Origin: Pseudomonas fluorescens NCIMB 11764
Lineage (GTDB): Bacteria; Pseudomonadota; Gammaproteobacteria; Pseudomonadales; Pseudomonadaceae
Length of the DNA stretch: 64,000 nt
Assembly (NCBI RefSeq): GCF_000293885.2
Contig: NZ_CP010945.1
Coordinates: 1,756,001-1,820,000, forward strand
Reading direction: 5' to 3'
The position numbers and the translations under genes were made by a program. Positions within the stretch are counted from its first letter, which is position 1, and every line of letters begins with the position of its first letter. This document shows, in pieces, positions 39,118-47,376 of the stretch. The notes under the pieces were generated by a model. The model saw only the letters and a list, made by a program, of their open reading frames with translations, was not told the origin of the DNA and did not search any database.

Positions 39118-39564
39118 ATGCAACTGATCCTTCTGGAAAAAGTCACCAACCTGGGCAACCTGGGTGACAAAGTGAACGTTAAGGCTGGTTACGGTCGTAA
39201 CTACCTGCTGCCTTACGGCAAAGCTACCGCCGCGACCCCAGCCAACCTGGCTGCGTTCGAAGAGCGTCGCGCTGAGCTGGAAAAAGCCGCAGCAGACCGT
39301 AAAGCATCGGCTGAAAGCCGTGCCGCCCAACTGGCTGAGCTGGAAGTGACTATCACTGCCACCGCTGGTGACGAAGGCAAGCTGTTCGGTTCGATCGGTA
39401 CTCACGATATCGCTGATGCACTGACCGCCTCTGGCGTTGAAGTTGCCAAAAGCGAAGTTCGTCTGCCGAACGGCACCATCCGCAACGTAGGCGAATTCGA
39501 CGTAGCCGTGCACCTGCACGCCGAAGTTGAAGCCACCGTACGCGTTGTCGTGGTAGCAGCTTAA
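39118..39564 (+). CDS. rplI: 50S ribosomal protein bL9
   Basis: A 148-residue two-domain protein. N-terminal RNA-binding domain ([36 protein letters not shown]), long helix at ~41-74, and a C-terminal domain at ~80-148. It extends from the L1 stalk base and helps maintain reading frame. AGAGGA lies a few bases upstream of the start. Confidence 0.97.
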   Translation: MQLILLEKVTNLGNLGDKVNVKAGYGRNYLLPYGKATAATPANLAAFEERRAELEKAAADRKASAESRAAQLAELEVTITATAGDEGKLFGSIGTHDIADALTASGVEVAKSEVRLPNGTIRNVGEFDVAVHLHAEVEATVRVVVVAA

Positions 39565-39609
39565 GCAGCACTTGTCGGCTGGCACCCTCGGGTGCTTGCC
39601 GGTAACATC

Positions 39610-39645
39610 GGGCACGATCCTGTTTACAGGTCGTGCCCTTTGTCT
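39610..39645 (+). terminator. Terminator after rplI
   Basis: Stem GGGCACGA..CCTG / CAGG..TCGTGCCC followed by TTTGTCTTT. Separates the ribosomal protein operon from dnaB. Confidence 0.7.
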
Positions 39646-39685
39646 TTCTGAACCCCCCAGCTTTTCTTAAATAAACCTAGTGGCC

Positions 39686-41080
39686 ATGAACGATATCTCC
39701 GCTCCCGAGCAATACGATCTGCAAACCGCTGCCCTGAAGGTGCCGCCGCATTCCATCGAGGCCGAACAGGCTGTGCTCGGTGGTCTGATGCTGGACAACA
39801 ACGCCTGGGAACGTGTGCTCGATCAAGTCTCCGACGGCGATTTCTACCGGCATGACCACCGCCTGATCTTCCGCGCGATCGCCAAGCTCGCCGACCAGAA
39901 CTCCCCGATCGACGTCGTGACCCTTGCCGAGCAATTGGACAAGGAAGGTCAGACTTCGCAGGTCGGCGGCCTCGGTTACCTCGGCGAGTTGGCGAAAAAC
40001 ACGCCGTCCGTCGCCAACATCAAGGCCTATGCGCAGATCGTCCGCGCGCGGGCAACGCTGAGGCAACTGATCGGCATCGCGACCGAGATTGCCGACAGCG
40101 CCTTCAACCCGGAAGGCCGCACCGCTGAAGAGATTCTCGACGAAGCCGAGCGTCAGATTTTCCAGATCGCCGAGGCCCGGCCTAAAACCGGCGGCCCGGT
40201 GAGCGTGAATGACCTGCTGACCAAGGCAATCGACCGCATCGACACCCTGTTCAACACCGACAACGCCATCACTGGCCTGTCGACGGGTTACACCGACCTT
40301 GATGAAAAGACCAGCGGCCTGCAGCCAGCCGACCTGATCATCGTCGCCGGCCGTCCGTCCATGGGTAAAACCACCTTTGCGATGAACCTGGTGGAAAACG
40401 CCGTGCTACGCAGCGACAAGTGCGTGCTGGTGTACTCGCTCGAGATGCCAGGTGAATCGCTGATCATGCGTATGCTCTCGTCCCTCGGCCGCATCGACCA
40501 GACCAAGGTCCGTGCCGGTCGACTGGACGACGACGATTGGCCGCGCCTGACCTCGGCGGTCAACCTGCTCAACGACCGCAAGCTGTTCATCGACGATACG
40601 GCGGGTATCAGCCCTTCGGAAATGCGCGCGCGGACCCGGCGCCTGGTGCGTGAGCACGGCGATGTTGCCCTGATCATGATCGACTACCTGCAATTGATGC
40701 AGATTCCGGGTTCCGGTGGTGACAACCGGACCAACGAGATTTCCGAAATCTCCCGTTCCTTGAAAGCCCTGGCCAAGGAATTCAATTGCCCGGTGGTGGC
40801 GCTGTCACAGCTCAACCGCTCCCTGGAGCAACGACCGAACAAACGCCCGATCAACTCCGACCTCCGGGAATCCGGAGCGATCGAGCAGGATGCCGACGTC
40901 ATCATGTTCGTGTACCGGGACGAGGTGTATCACCCGGAAACCGAGCACAAAGGCATCGCCGAGATCATCATCGGCAAGCAGCGGAACGGCCCGATCGGCA
41001 CGTCGCGACTGGCGTTCATCGGCAAGTACACCCGCTTCGAAAACCTGGCGCCGGGCAGCTACAACTTCGACGACGAGTAA
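39686..41080 (+). CDS. dnaB: Replicative DNA helicase DnaB
   Basis: A 464-residue hexameric 5'-3' helicase of the replication fork. The N-terminal primase-interacting domain begins KVPPHSIEAEQAVLGGLMLD. The RecA-like domain has Walker A GRPSMGKTTFAMN (~220), Walker B VALIMIDYLQLM and the C-terminal arginine region. No intein is present. The ATG at 39686 (MNDISAPEQYD) is chosen over GTG at 39680, which only adds two residues. Confidence 0.96.
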   Translation: MNDISAPEQYDLQTAALKVPPHSIEAEQAVLGGLMLDNNAWERVLDQVSDGDFYRHDHRLIFRAIAKLADQNSPIDVVTLAEQLDKEGQTSQVGGLGYLGELAKNTPSVANIKAYAQIVRARATLRQLIGIATEIADSAFNPEGRTAEEILDEAERQIFQIAEARPKTGGPVSVNDLLTKAIDRIDTLFNTDNAITGLSTGYTDLDEKTSGLQPADLIIVAGRPSMGKTTFAMNLVENAVLRSDKCVLVYSLEMPGESLIMRMLSSLGRIDQTKVRAGRLDDDDWPRLTSAVNLLNDRKLFIDDTAGISPSEMRARTRRLVREHGDVALIMIDYLQLMQIPGSGGDNRTNEISEISRSLKALAKEFNCPVVALSQLNRSLEQRPNKRPINSDLRESGAIEQDADVIMFVYRDEVYHPETEHKGIAEIIIGKQRNGPIGTSRLAFIGKYTRFENLAPGSYNFDDE

Positions 41081-41110
41081 CCCGGCAAAAACCTGTGGCA
41101 AAGCAGTTTT

Positions 41111-41204
41111 TGTGGCGAGGGAGCTTGCTTCCGCTTGAGTGCGCAGCGCTCACAAGATCTTGGGGCCGCTTCGCAACCCAGCGGGAGCAAGCTCCTTGGC
41201 CACA
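41111..41204. repeat. REP doublet, family B
   Basis: TGTGGCGAGGGAGCTTGCTT and an inverted copy ending GAGCAAGCTCCTTGGCCACA. The right arm carries substitutions compared with other copies. Located between dnaB and the YgiQ gene. Confidence 0.85.
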
Positions 41205-41330
41205 AAGGCGTGACCTTAAGATCGGCGCTCAAAACAACCACCGACATTTCCGACCATAGCCGTCGGAATTGGTTATTTTTTGTGCTATATTCCGCGCCCG
41301 CGATTTTTCATCTCAACACCGGTCATCGTC

Positions 41331-43634
41331 ATGCAAACAGCCAAGCCGTTATTTGACTATCCCAAGTACTGGGCCGAATGTTTCGGTCCAGCGCCATTCC
41401 TGCCAATGAGCAGGGAGGAGATGGATCAGCTTGGCTGGGATTCGTGCGACATCATCATCGTCACCGGTGATGCCTACGTTGACCATCCGTCGTTCGGCAT
41501 GGCGATCATCGGCCGGCTGCTGGAGTCGCAAGGTTTCCGCGTCGGGATCATCGCCCAGCCGAACTGGCAGTCCAAAGACGATTTCATGAAACTCGGCGAG
41601 CCGAACCTGTTCTTCGGCGTCGCGGCCGGCAACATGGACTCGATGATCAACCGCTACACCGCCGACAAGAAAATCCGTTCCGATGACGCCTACACCCCCG
41701 GTGGCCTGGCGGGCAAACGTCCGGATCGTGCGAGCCTTGTTTACAGCCAGCGCTGCAAGGAAGCCTACAAGAACGTGCCGATCGTGCTTGGCGGCATCGA
41801 AGCGTCCCTGCGCCGCATCGCCCACTACGATTACTGGCAGGACCGGGTGCGCAACTCGATCCTGATCGACGCCTGCGCTGACATCCTGCTCTACGGCAAC
41901 GCCGAGCGTGCGATCGTCGAAGTTGCCCAGCGTCTGTCCTACGGTCACAAGATCGAAGACATCACCGACGTGCGCGGCACCGCGTTCATCCGTCGCGATA
42001 CGCCGAAAGACTGGTACGAAGTCGATTCCACGCGCATCGACCGTCCGGGCAAGATCGACAAGATCATCAACCCGTACGTGAACACCCAGGACACTCAGGC
42101 CTGCGCCATCGAGCAGGAAAAGGGCCCGGTTGAAGACCCGAGCGAAGCCAAGGTCGTGCAGATCCTGGCGAGCCCGAAAATGACTCGCGACAAGACCGTG
42201 ATTCGTCTGCCATCGGTTGAAAAGGTCCGTGGCGACGCGGTGCTTTATGCTCACGCCAACCGTGTGCTTCACCTCGAAACCAACCCGGGCAACGCCCGTG
42301 CACTGGTGCAGAGGCATGGCGAAGTCGACGTCTGGTTCAACCCGCCGCCGATTCCGATGACCACTGAAGAAATGGACTACGTGTTCGGCATGCCTTACGC
42401 ACGTATCCCGCACCCGGCGTACGGCAAGGAAAAAATCCCGGCCTACGACATGATCCGTTTCTCGGTGAACATCATGCGAGGCTGCTTCGGTGGCTGCACG
42501 TTCTGCTCGATCACCGAGCACGAAGGCCGGATCATCCAGAACCGTTCCGAAGAGTCGATCATTCGCGAAATCGAAGAGATCCGCGACAAGGTCCCAGGCT
42601 TTACCGGCGTCATTTCCGACCTCGGCGGCCCGACCGCGAACATGTACCGAATCGCCTGCAAGAGCCCGGAAATCGAATCCGCGTGCCGCAAGCCATCGTG
42701 CGTGTTCCCGGGTATTTGTCCGAACCTGAACACCGACCACTCGTCGCTGATCCAGCTGTATCGCAGCGCCCGTGCCTTGCCGGGTGTGAAGAAGATTTTG
42801 ATCGCGTCCGGCCTGCGTTATGACCTCGCGGTCGAGTCGCCGGAATACGTCAAGGAGCTGGTGACCCACCACGTCGGTGGTTACCTGAAGATCGCCCCGG
42901 AACACACCGAGGAAGGTCCGCTCAACCAGATGATGAAACCGGGCATCGGCAGCTACGACAAGTTCAAGCGCATGTTCGAGAAGTACTCCAAGGAAGCCGG
43001 GAAAGAGCAGTACCTGATTCCGTACTTCATCGCCGCTCACCCGGGCACCACCGACGAAGACATGATGAACCTGGCCCTGTGGCTCAAGGGCAATGGCTTC
43101 CGCGCCGACCAGGTGCAGGCGTTCTACCCGTCGCCAATGGCCACCGCCACCGCGATGTACCATTCGGGCAAGAACCCGCTGCGCAAGGTCACTTACAAGA
43201 GCGACGCCGTGACCATCGTCAAGAGCGAAGAGCAGCGTCGTCTGCACAAGGCGTTCTTGCGTTACCACGACCCGAAAGGCTGGCCGATGCTGCGTGAAGC
43301 GTTGACCCGCATGGGCCGCGCCGACCTGATCGGGCCAGGCAAGAACCAGCTGATTCCGCTGCATCAGCCGGCGACCGACAGCTATCAGAGTGCCCGTCGC
43401 AAGAACTCGACGCCGGCGGGCAGCCATAAAGTGGCGGGTGAGAAGACCACCAAGATCCTGACCCAGCACACTGGCCTGCCACCGCGTGCCAGCGATGGCG
43501 GCAACCCGTGGGACAAGCGTGAACAGGCCAAGGCGGCGGCATTCGCCCGCAACCAGCAGGCGGCCAAGGAGCGCAAGGATGCGGCCAAAGGCAAAGGACC
43601 CAAGCCTGCGCGCAAGCCGGTGGTACCACGGTAA
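41331..43634 (+). CDS. YgiQ-family radical SAM protein
   Basis: A 767-residue protein. An N-terminal region resembling cobalamin-binding-type domains ([40 protein letters not shown]) precedes the radical SAM domain, with the cluster motif CFGGCTFC at 385-392 followed by SITEHEGR. The C-terminal ~90 residues are Lys/Ala-rich and disordered. The UPF0313/YgiQ family is widespread and its reaction is unknown. The ATG at 41331 gives [19 protein letters not shown]; an upstream ATG at 41280 would add 17 residues without a clear ribosome site. Confidence 0.88.
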   Translation: MQTAKPLFDYPKYWAECFGPAPFLPMSREEMDQLGWDSCDIIIVTGDAYVDHPSFGMAIIGRLLESQGFRVGIIAQPNWQSKDDFMKLGEPNLFFGVAAGNMDSMINRYTADKKIRSDDAYTPGGLAGKRPDRASLVYSQRCKEAYKNVPIVLGGIEASLRRIAHYDYWQDRVRNSILIDACADILLYGNAERAIVEVAQRLSYGHKIEDITDVRGTAFIRRDTPKDWYEVDSTRIDRPGKIDKIINPYVNTQDTQACAIEQEKGPVEDPSEAKVVQILASPKMTRDKTVIRLPSVEKVRGDAVLYAHANRVLHLETNPGNARALVQRHGEVDVWFNPPPIPMTTEEMDYVFGMPYARIPHPAYGKEKIPAYDMIRFSVNIMRGCFGGCTFCSITEHEGRIIQNRSEESIIREIEEIRDKVPGFTGVISDLGGPTANMYRIACKSPEIESACRKPSCVFPGICPNLNTDHSSLIQLYRSARALPGVKKILIASGLRYDLAVESPEYVKELVTHHVGGYLKIAPEHTEEGPLNQMMKPGIGSYDKFKRMFEKYSKEAGKEQYLIPYFIAAHPGTTDEDMMNLALWLKGNGFRADQVQAFYPSPMATATAMYHSGKNPLRKVTYKSDAVTIVKSEEQRRLHKAFLRYHDPKGWPMLREALTRMGRADLIGPGKNQLIPLHQPATDSYQSARRKNSTPAGSHKVAGEKTTKILTQHTGLPPRASDGGNPWDKREQAKAAAFARNQQAAKERKDAAKGKGPKPARKPVVPR

Positions 43635-43652
43635 ACACTGACCGCTGACAAC

Positions 43653-43684
43653 AGAACGCCAACCTTCGGGTTGGCGTTCTGCGT
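43653..43684 (+). terminator. Terminator after the YgiQ gene
   Basis: A twelve-pair perfect stem AGAACGCCAACC / GGTTGGCGTTCT closed by a very stable TTCG loop, followed by GCGTTT. Confidence 0.8.
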
Positions 43685-43703
43685 TTCTGGATCGGTGATC
43701 ACC

Positions 43704-43834
43704 TGTGGCGAGGGCGCTTGCTCCCGCTCGACTGTGAAGCAGTCGCAAACCAGCTGGCACGTCTTGATAGAAGGGACTCATTACCTGATTCAGGGCCGCT
43801 GCGCGCCCCAGCGGGAGCAAGCGCCCTCGCCACA
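43704..43834. repeat. REP doublet, family B
   Basis: TGTGGCGAGGGCGCTTGCTC and an inverted copy ending GAGCAAGCGCCCTCGCCACA. The matched GGGCGC/GCGCCC change in both arms keeps the pairing, a sign of selection or gene conversion on the hairpin. Confidence 0.9.
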
Positions 43835-43899
43835 ATGACGGCGTACACTCACTCCTGCGCCACAAATGCGTGCAACTCCCCCAAACCAATTCTCCGCAT

Positions 43900-43916
43900 T
43901 GCCCGATTTTGGTGCT
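43900..43916 (+). promoter_or_regulatory. Possible NtrC-type site upstream of the peptide-ligation operon
   Basis: TGCCCGATTTTGGTGCT compares with TGCACC-N5-GGTGCA at 9 of 12 positions, including a perfect GGTGC half. It lies ~45 bases upstream of the -24 element, closer than usual for an enhancer. Confidence 0.3.
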
Positions 43917-43958
43917 GTACTGCCTAAGCAAATCTATGAAAGCGCCAGCGCCACTGGA

Positions 43959-43974
43959 TGGCATAAGTCTTGCG
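43959..43974 (+). promoter_or_regulatory. Candidate sigma-54 promoter of the transglutaminase/ATP-grasp operon
   Basis: TGGCATAAGTCTTGCG has GG and GC at the required 10-base separation, and matches TGGCACG-N4-TTGCW at 9 of 12 positions. The predicted start near 43985 gives a 28-base leader containing AGGAGG before the GTG at 44013. Confidence 0.5.
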
Positions 43975-44012
43975 CGCTTTCGAATACGCTCAAGGCTCGC
44001 AGGAGGCACGCC

Positions 44013-47000
44013 GTGTCGATTCATGTCGCATTGCACCACGTCACGCATTACCGCTACGACCGCGCCGTCGAGCTCGGGCCGCAGATCGTTCGCCTGCGCC
44101 CGGCCGCCCACAGTCGCACGCGGATACTGTCGTACGCGCTGAAAGTCTCGCCCGAGCAGCATTTCATCAACTGGCAGCAGGATCCCCAGGGCAATTACCT
44201 GGCGCGGTTGGTGTTCCCGGAGAAAACCGCGGAACTGCGGATCGAAGTCGATCTGCTGGCAGAGATGGCGGTGTTCAATCCGTTCGACTTTTTCCTCGAG
44301 CCTTACGCCGAACAGATCCCTTTCGCCTACGCTGCCGACGAGCGCAAGGAACTGGCGCCGTACCTGGAAACCTTGCCGCTGACGCCGAAGTTCAAGGCGT
44401 ATCTGGACGGTATCGACCGCACGCCGTTGCCAAGCGTGGATTTCCTTGTCGCGCTGAACCAGCGGCTGAGCGAAGACATTGGCTACCTGATTCGTATGGA
44501 GCCGGGTGTGCAAACGCCTGAACACACGCTTGAGCATGCCTCCGGTTCCTGCCGCGACTCGGCGTGGTTGCTGGTGCAATTGCTGCGCAATCTCGGGCTG
44601 GCCGCTCGTTTCGTCTCCGGTTACCTGATTCAACTCACCGCCGACGTCAAAAGTCTGGATGGCCCTTCTGGTACCGAGGTGGACTTCACTGATTTGCACG
44701 CCTGGTGCGAAGTCTATTTGCCGGGGGCCGGCTGGATCGGCCTGGACGCGACGTCGGGGCTGTTTGCCGGTGAAGGACACATTCCGTTGGCGTGTAGTCC
44801 CGATCCGGGCTCTGCGGCACCGATCAGTGGCTTGGTGGAACCGTGCGAGTGCGAATTCACCCATGAAATGTCCGTGGAGCGGATTTGGGAAGCGCCGCGG
44901 GTCACCAAGCCCTACACCGAGGATCAATGGCTGGCGATCCAGGCGCTGGGCCGGCAGATCGATGCCGACCTGCTGGAAGGCGACGTTCGCCTGACCATGG
45001 GCGGGGAGCCGACCTTCGTCTCCATCGATGATCCAGACGGCGCCGAGTGGAACACCGCTGCACTCGGGCCGGACAAGCGTCGCCTGTCCGCCGAACTGTT
45101 TCAGCGCATGCGCAAGCGTTACGCGCCCAAGGGCCTGGTGCACTTCGGTCAAGGCAAGTGGTACCCCGGCGAGCAACTGCCGCGCTGGTCGCTGAACTGT
45201 TACTGGCGTCGGGACGGCGTGCCGATCTGGCACAACAGCGCGCTGATTGCCGACGAGCAGGAAGACTACGGCGCCGATGGCGAGCTGGCGGGGCGCTTTC
45301 TGGCAAGTGTCGCCGAACGTTTGAAAATTCCGACACGTTTTGTGTTCCCGGCTTACGAAGACAATTTCTATTACCTCTGGCGCGAAGGCACGTTGCCGCA
45401 GAACGTCAGCGCCGAAGACTCACGACTGGAAGAGCCGCTGGAGCGTGCGCGTCTGCGTAAAGTCTTCAGTCAGGGGCTGGATAAAGTAATCGGCCAGGTC
45501 CTGCCGCTGGCGCGCACCGCCAAGGGCGATCAATGGCAAAGCGGTCGCTGGTACCTGCGCGATGACCACTGCCGCTTGGTGCCGGGGGATTCGCCGCTGG
45601 GCTATCGCTTGCCGCTGGGATCGCAGCCGTGGGTCAAGGCCGCCGAGTATCCGTTCATCTATCCCAACGACCCTAACCAGGAATTCCCGGCGCTTCCGGA
45701 CACCCAGCAGCTGAACAGCCCCGGAGCCGCGGCTGAAGCGGTCGAGCGGGATCTGGAGGTCGACGAATCCGCCGACTGGCTGACGCGCACCGCGTTTTGC
45801 GCCGAGGCGCGGGAAGGGCGCTTGTACCTGTTCATGCCGCCGCTGGAGCGGGTCGAGGATTATCTGGAACTTGTCACCGCGATCGAGGCCACGGCGCAGG
45901 AATTGCACTGCCCGGTGTTGCTGGAAGGCTATGAGCCGCCGAGCGATCCGCGTCTGAGCAACTTCCGCATCACCCCGGACCCGGGCGTGATCGAGGTGAA
46001 CGTGCAGCCGTCCGCCACATGGGACGAACTGGTCGAGCGCACCGAGTTTCTCTACGAAGAGGCGCGCCAGACCCGGCTGACCACCGAGAAATTCATGATC
46101 GATGGCCGACACACTGGCACCGGCGGCGGTAACCATTTCGTACTGGGTGGCGCGACGCCGGCTGACTCACCGTTTCTGCGTCGTCCCGACCTGCTGCGCA
46201 GCCTGATCAGTTACTGGCACAACCATCCGTCGTTGTCCTACCTGTTTTCCGGGCTGTTCATCGGCCCGACGTCCCAGGCACCGCGCGTCGATGAGGCACG
46301 CAACGATGCGCTGTACGAGCTGGAAATCGCCTTTGCACAAATGCCTGAACCGGGCGAAGAGTGCGCGCCATGGCTGGTGGATCGGTTGTTGCGCAACCTG
46401 TTGATCGACGTGACTGGCAACACCCACCGCGCCGAGTTCTGCATCGACAAGCTTTATTCACCGGACGGCGCGACGGGGCGCCTTGGTTTGCTGGAGTTGC
46501 GTGCCTTTGAAATGCCACCGCATGCGCGCATGAGTCTGGCGCAACAGTTGTTGCTGCGAGCGCTGGTCGCGCGATTCTGGCGCGAGCCTTATGCGCCGCC
46601 GAAACTGGCGCGCTGGGGCACTGAATTACACGACCGGTTCCTGTTGCCGCACTTTATCGAACAGGATTTCGCCGATGTCATCGTTGATCTCAACGCCTCG
46701 GGTTACCCCGTGCGGGCCGAGTGGTTTGCCGCGCATCTGGAGTTCCGCTTTCCCAAGGTCGGCGACTACGCCGTCAGCGGCATCGAACTGGAAGTGCGCC
46801 AGGCGCTCGAGCCGTGGCATGTGCTGGGCGAGGAGGGCGCCGTTGGTGGCACGGTACGGTATGTGGATTCTTCCCTTGAGCGTTTGCAGGTCAAGCTCAC
46901 CGGCCTGCCGCCGCAACGTTATTTGCTGACCTGCAACGGCGTTCCGGTGCCCTTGCAGCCCACCGGGCGGGTTGGCGAGTTCGTGGCCGGCGTGCGTTTC

Positions 47001-47288
47001 CGCGCCTGGCAGCCGGCCAACTGCCTGCAACCGACCATTGCGGTCCATGCGCCGCTGGTGTTCGACCTGCTCGACACCTGGATGCAGCGGTCGCTGGGGG
47101 GCTGTCAGTACCACGTCGCCCATCCGGGCGGGCGCAACTATGACAGCTTGCCGGTGAACGCCAATGAAGCCGAAAGTCGGAGAATGGCGCGTTTCTTCCG
47201 CATCGGACACAGCCCAGGGAAACTTCCTATCCCGATTCTGGAAGTTAACGACGAGCTGCCGATGACTCTCGATTTGCGACGTTTCTAA
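44013..47288 (+). CDS. Transglutaminase-like / DUF2126 fusion protein
   Basis: A 1091-residue protein. An N-terminal transglutaminase-associated beta domain (~1-90, VALHHVTHYRYDRAVELGPQ) is followed by a papain-fold transglutaminase core. The triad is Cys180 (GSCRDSAW), His229 (LHAWCE) and Asp245 (GLDATSG). The DUF2126 region fills ~290-1090, including LTMGGEPTFVSIDD and KWYPGEQLPRWSLNCYWR. No signal peptide. Family members accompany ATP-grasp/alpha-E proteins, as here. The role is predicted as hydrolysis or transfer at amide bonds of a peptide made by the ligase; the substrate is unknown. Start is GTG 44013 with AGGAGG 6 bases upstream. An in-frame extension to 43866 would cover the promoter and is rejected. 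Confidence 0.88.
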   Translation: MSIHVALHHVTHYRYDRAVELGPQIVRLRPAAHSRTRILSYALKVSPEQHFINWQQDPQGNYLARLVFPEKTAELRIEVDLLAEMAVFNPFDFFLEPYAEQIPFAYAADERKELAPYLETLPLTPKFKAYLDGIDRTPLPSVDFLVALNQRLSEDIGYLIRMEPGVQTPEHTLEHASGSCRDSAWLLVQLLRNLGLAARFVSGYLIQLTADVKSLDGPSGTEVDFTDLHAWCEVYLPGAGWIGLDATSGLFAGEGHIPLACSPDPGSAAPISGLVEPCECEFTHEMSVERIWEAPRVTKPYTEDQWLAIQALGRQIDADLLEGDVRLTMGGEPTFVSIDDPDGAEWNTAALGPDKRRLSAELFQRMRKRYAPKGLVHFGQGKWYPGEQLPRWSLNCYWRRDGVPIWHNSALIADEQEDYGADGELAGRFLASVAERLKIPTRFVFPAYEDNFYYLWREGTLPQNVSAEDSRLEEPLERARLRKVFSQGLDKVIGQVLPLARTAKGDQWQSGRWYLRDDHCRLVPGDSPLGYRLPLGSQPWVKAAEYPFIYPNDPNQEFPALPDTQQLNSPGAAAEAVERDLEVDESADWLTRTAFCAEAREGRLYLFMPPLERVEDYLELVTAIEATAQELHCPVLLEGYEPPSDPRLSNFRITPDPGVIEVNVQPSATWDELVERTEFLYEEARQTRLTTEKFMIDGRHTGTGGGNHFVLGGATPADSPFLRRPDLLRSLISYWHNHPSLSYLFSGLFIGPTSQAPRVDEARNDALYELEIAFAQMPEPGEECAPWLVDRLLRNLLIDVTGNTHRAEFCIDKLYSPDGATGRLGLLELRAFEMPPHARMSLAQQLLLRALVARFWREPYAPPKLARWGTELHDRFLLPHFIEQDFADVIVDLNASGYPVRAEWFAAHLEFRFPKVGDYAVSGIELEVRQALEPWHVLGEEGAVGGTVRYVDSSLERLQVKLTGLPPQRYLLTCNGVPVPLQPTGRVGEFVAGVRFRAWQPANCLQPTIAVHAPLVFDLLDTWMQRSLGGCQYHVAHPGGRNYDSLPVNANEAESRRMARFFRIGHSPGKLPIPILEVNDELPMTLDLRRF

Positions 47289-47376
47289 ACCGTACGCGAC
47301 GCTCGGATTTTTCGTATATCCGGGCGTCATGAGCCTGCGTTAGTCTGACCGTTCCTTGCTGTCTGCCGAGCTTTCC

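Noticed and set aside
43866..44012. Longer N terminus for the transglutaminase-DUF2126 protein
   Set aside because: The extra 49 codons have no family resemblance and cover the promoter, while the GTG at 44013 has an ideal AGGAGG and gives the conserved family start.
41349..45233. A 1294-codon open frame on the minus strand antisense to the YgiQ and transglutaminase genes
   Set aside because: It is the codon-position shadow of high-GC genes, spans two unrelated genes plus a REP doublet, and its translation is Arg/His/Gln-rich without any domain.
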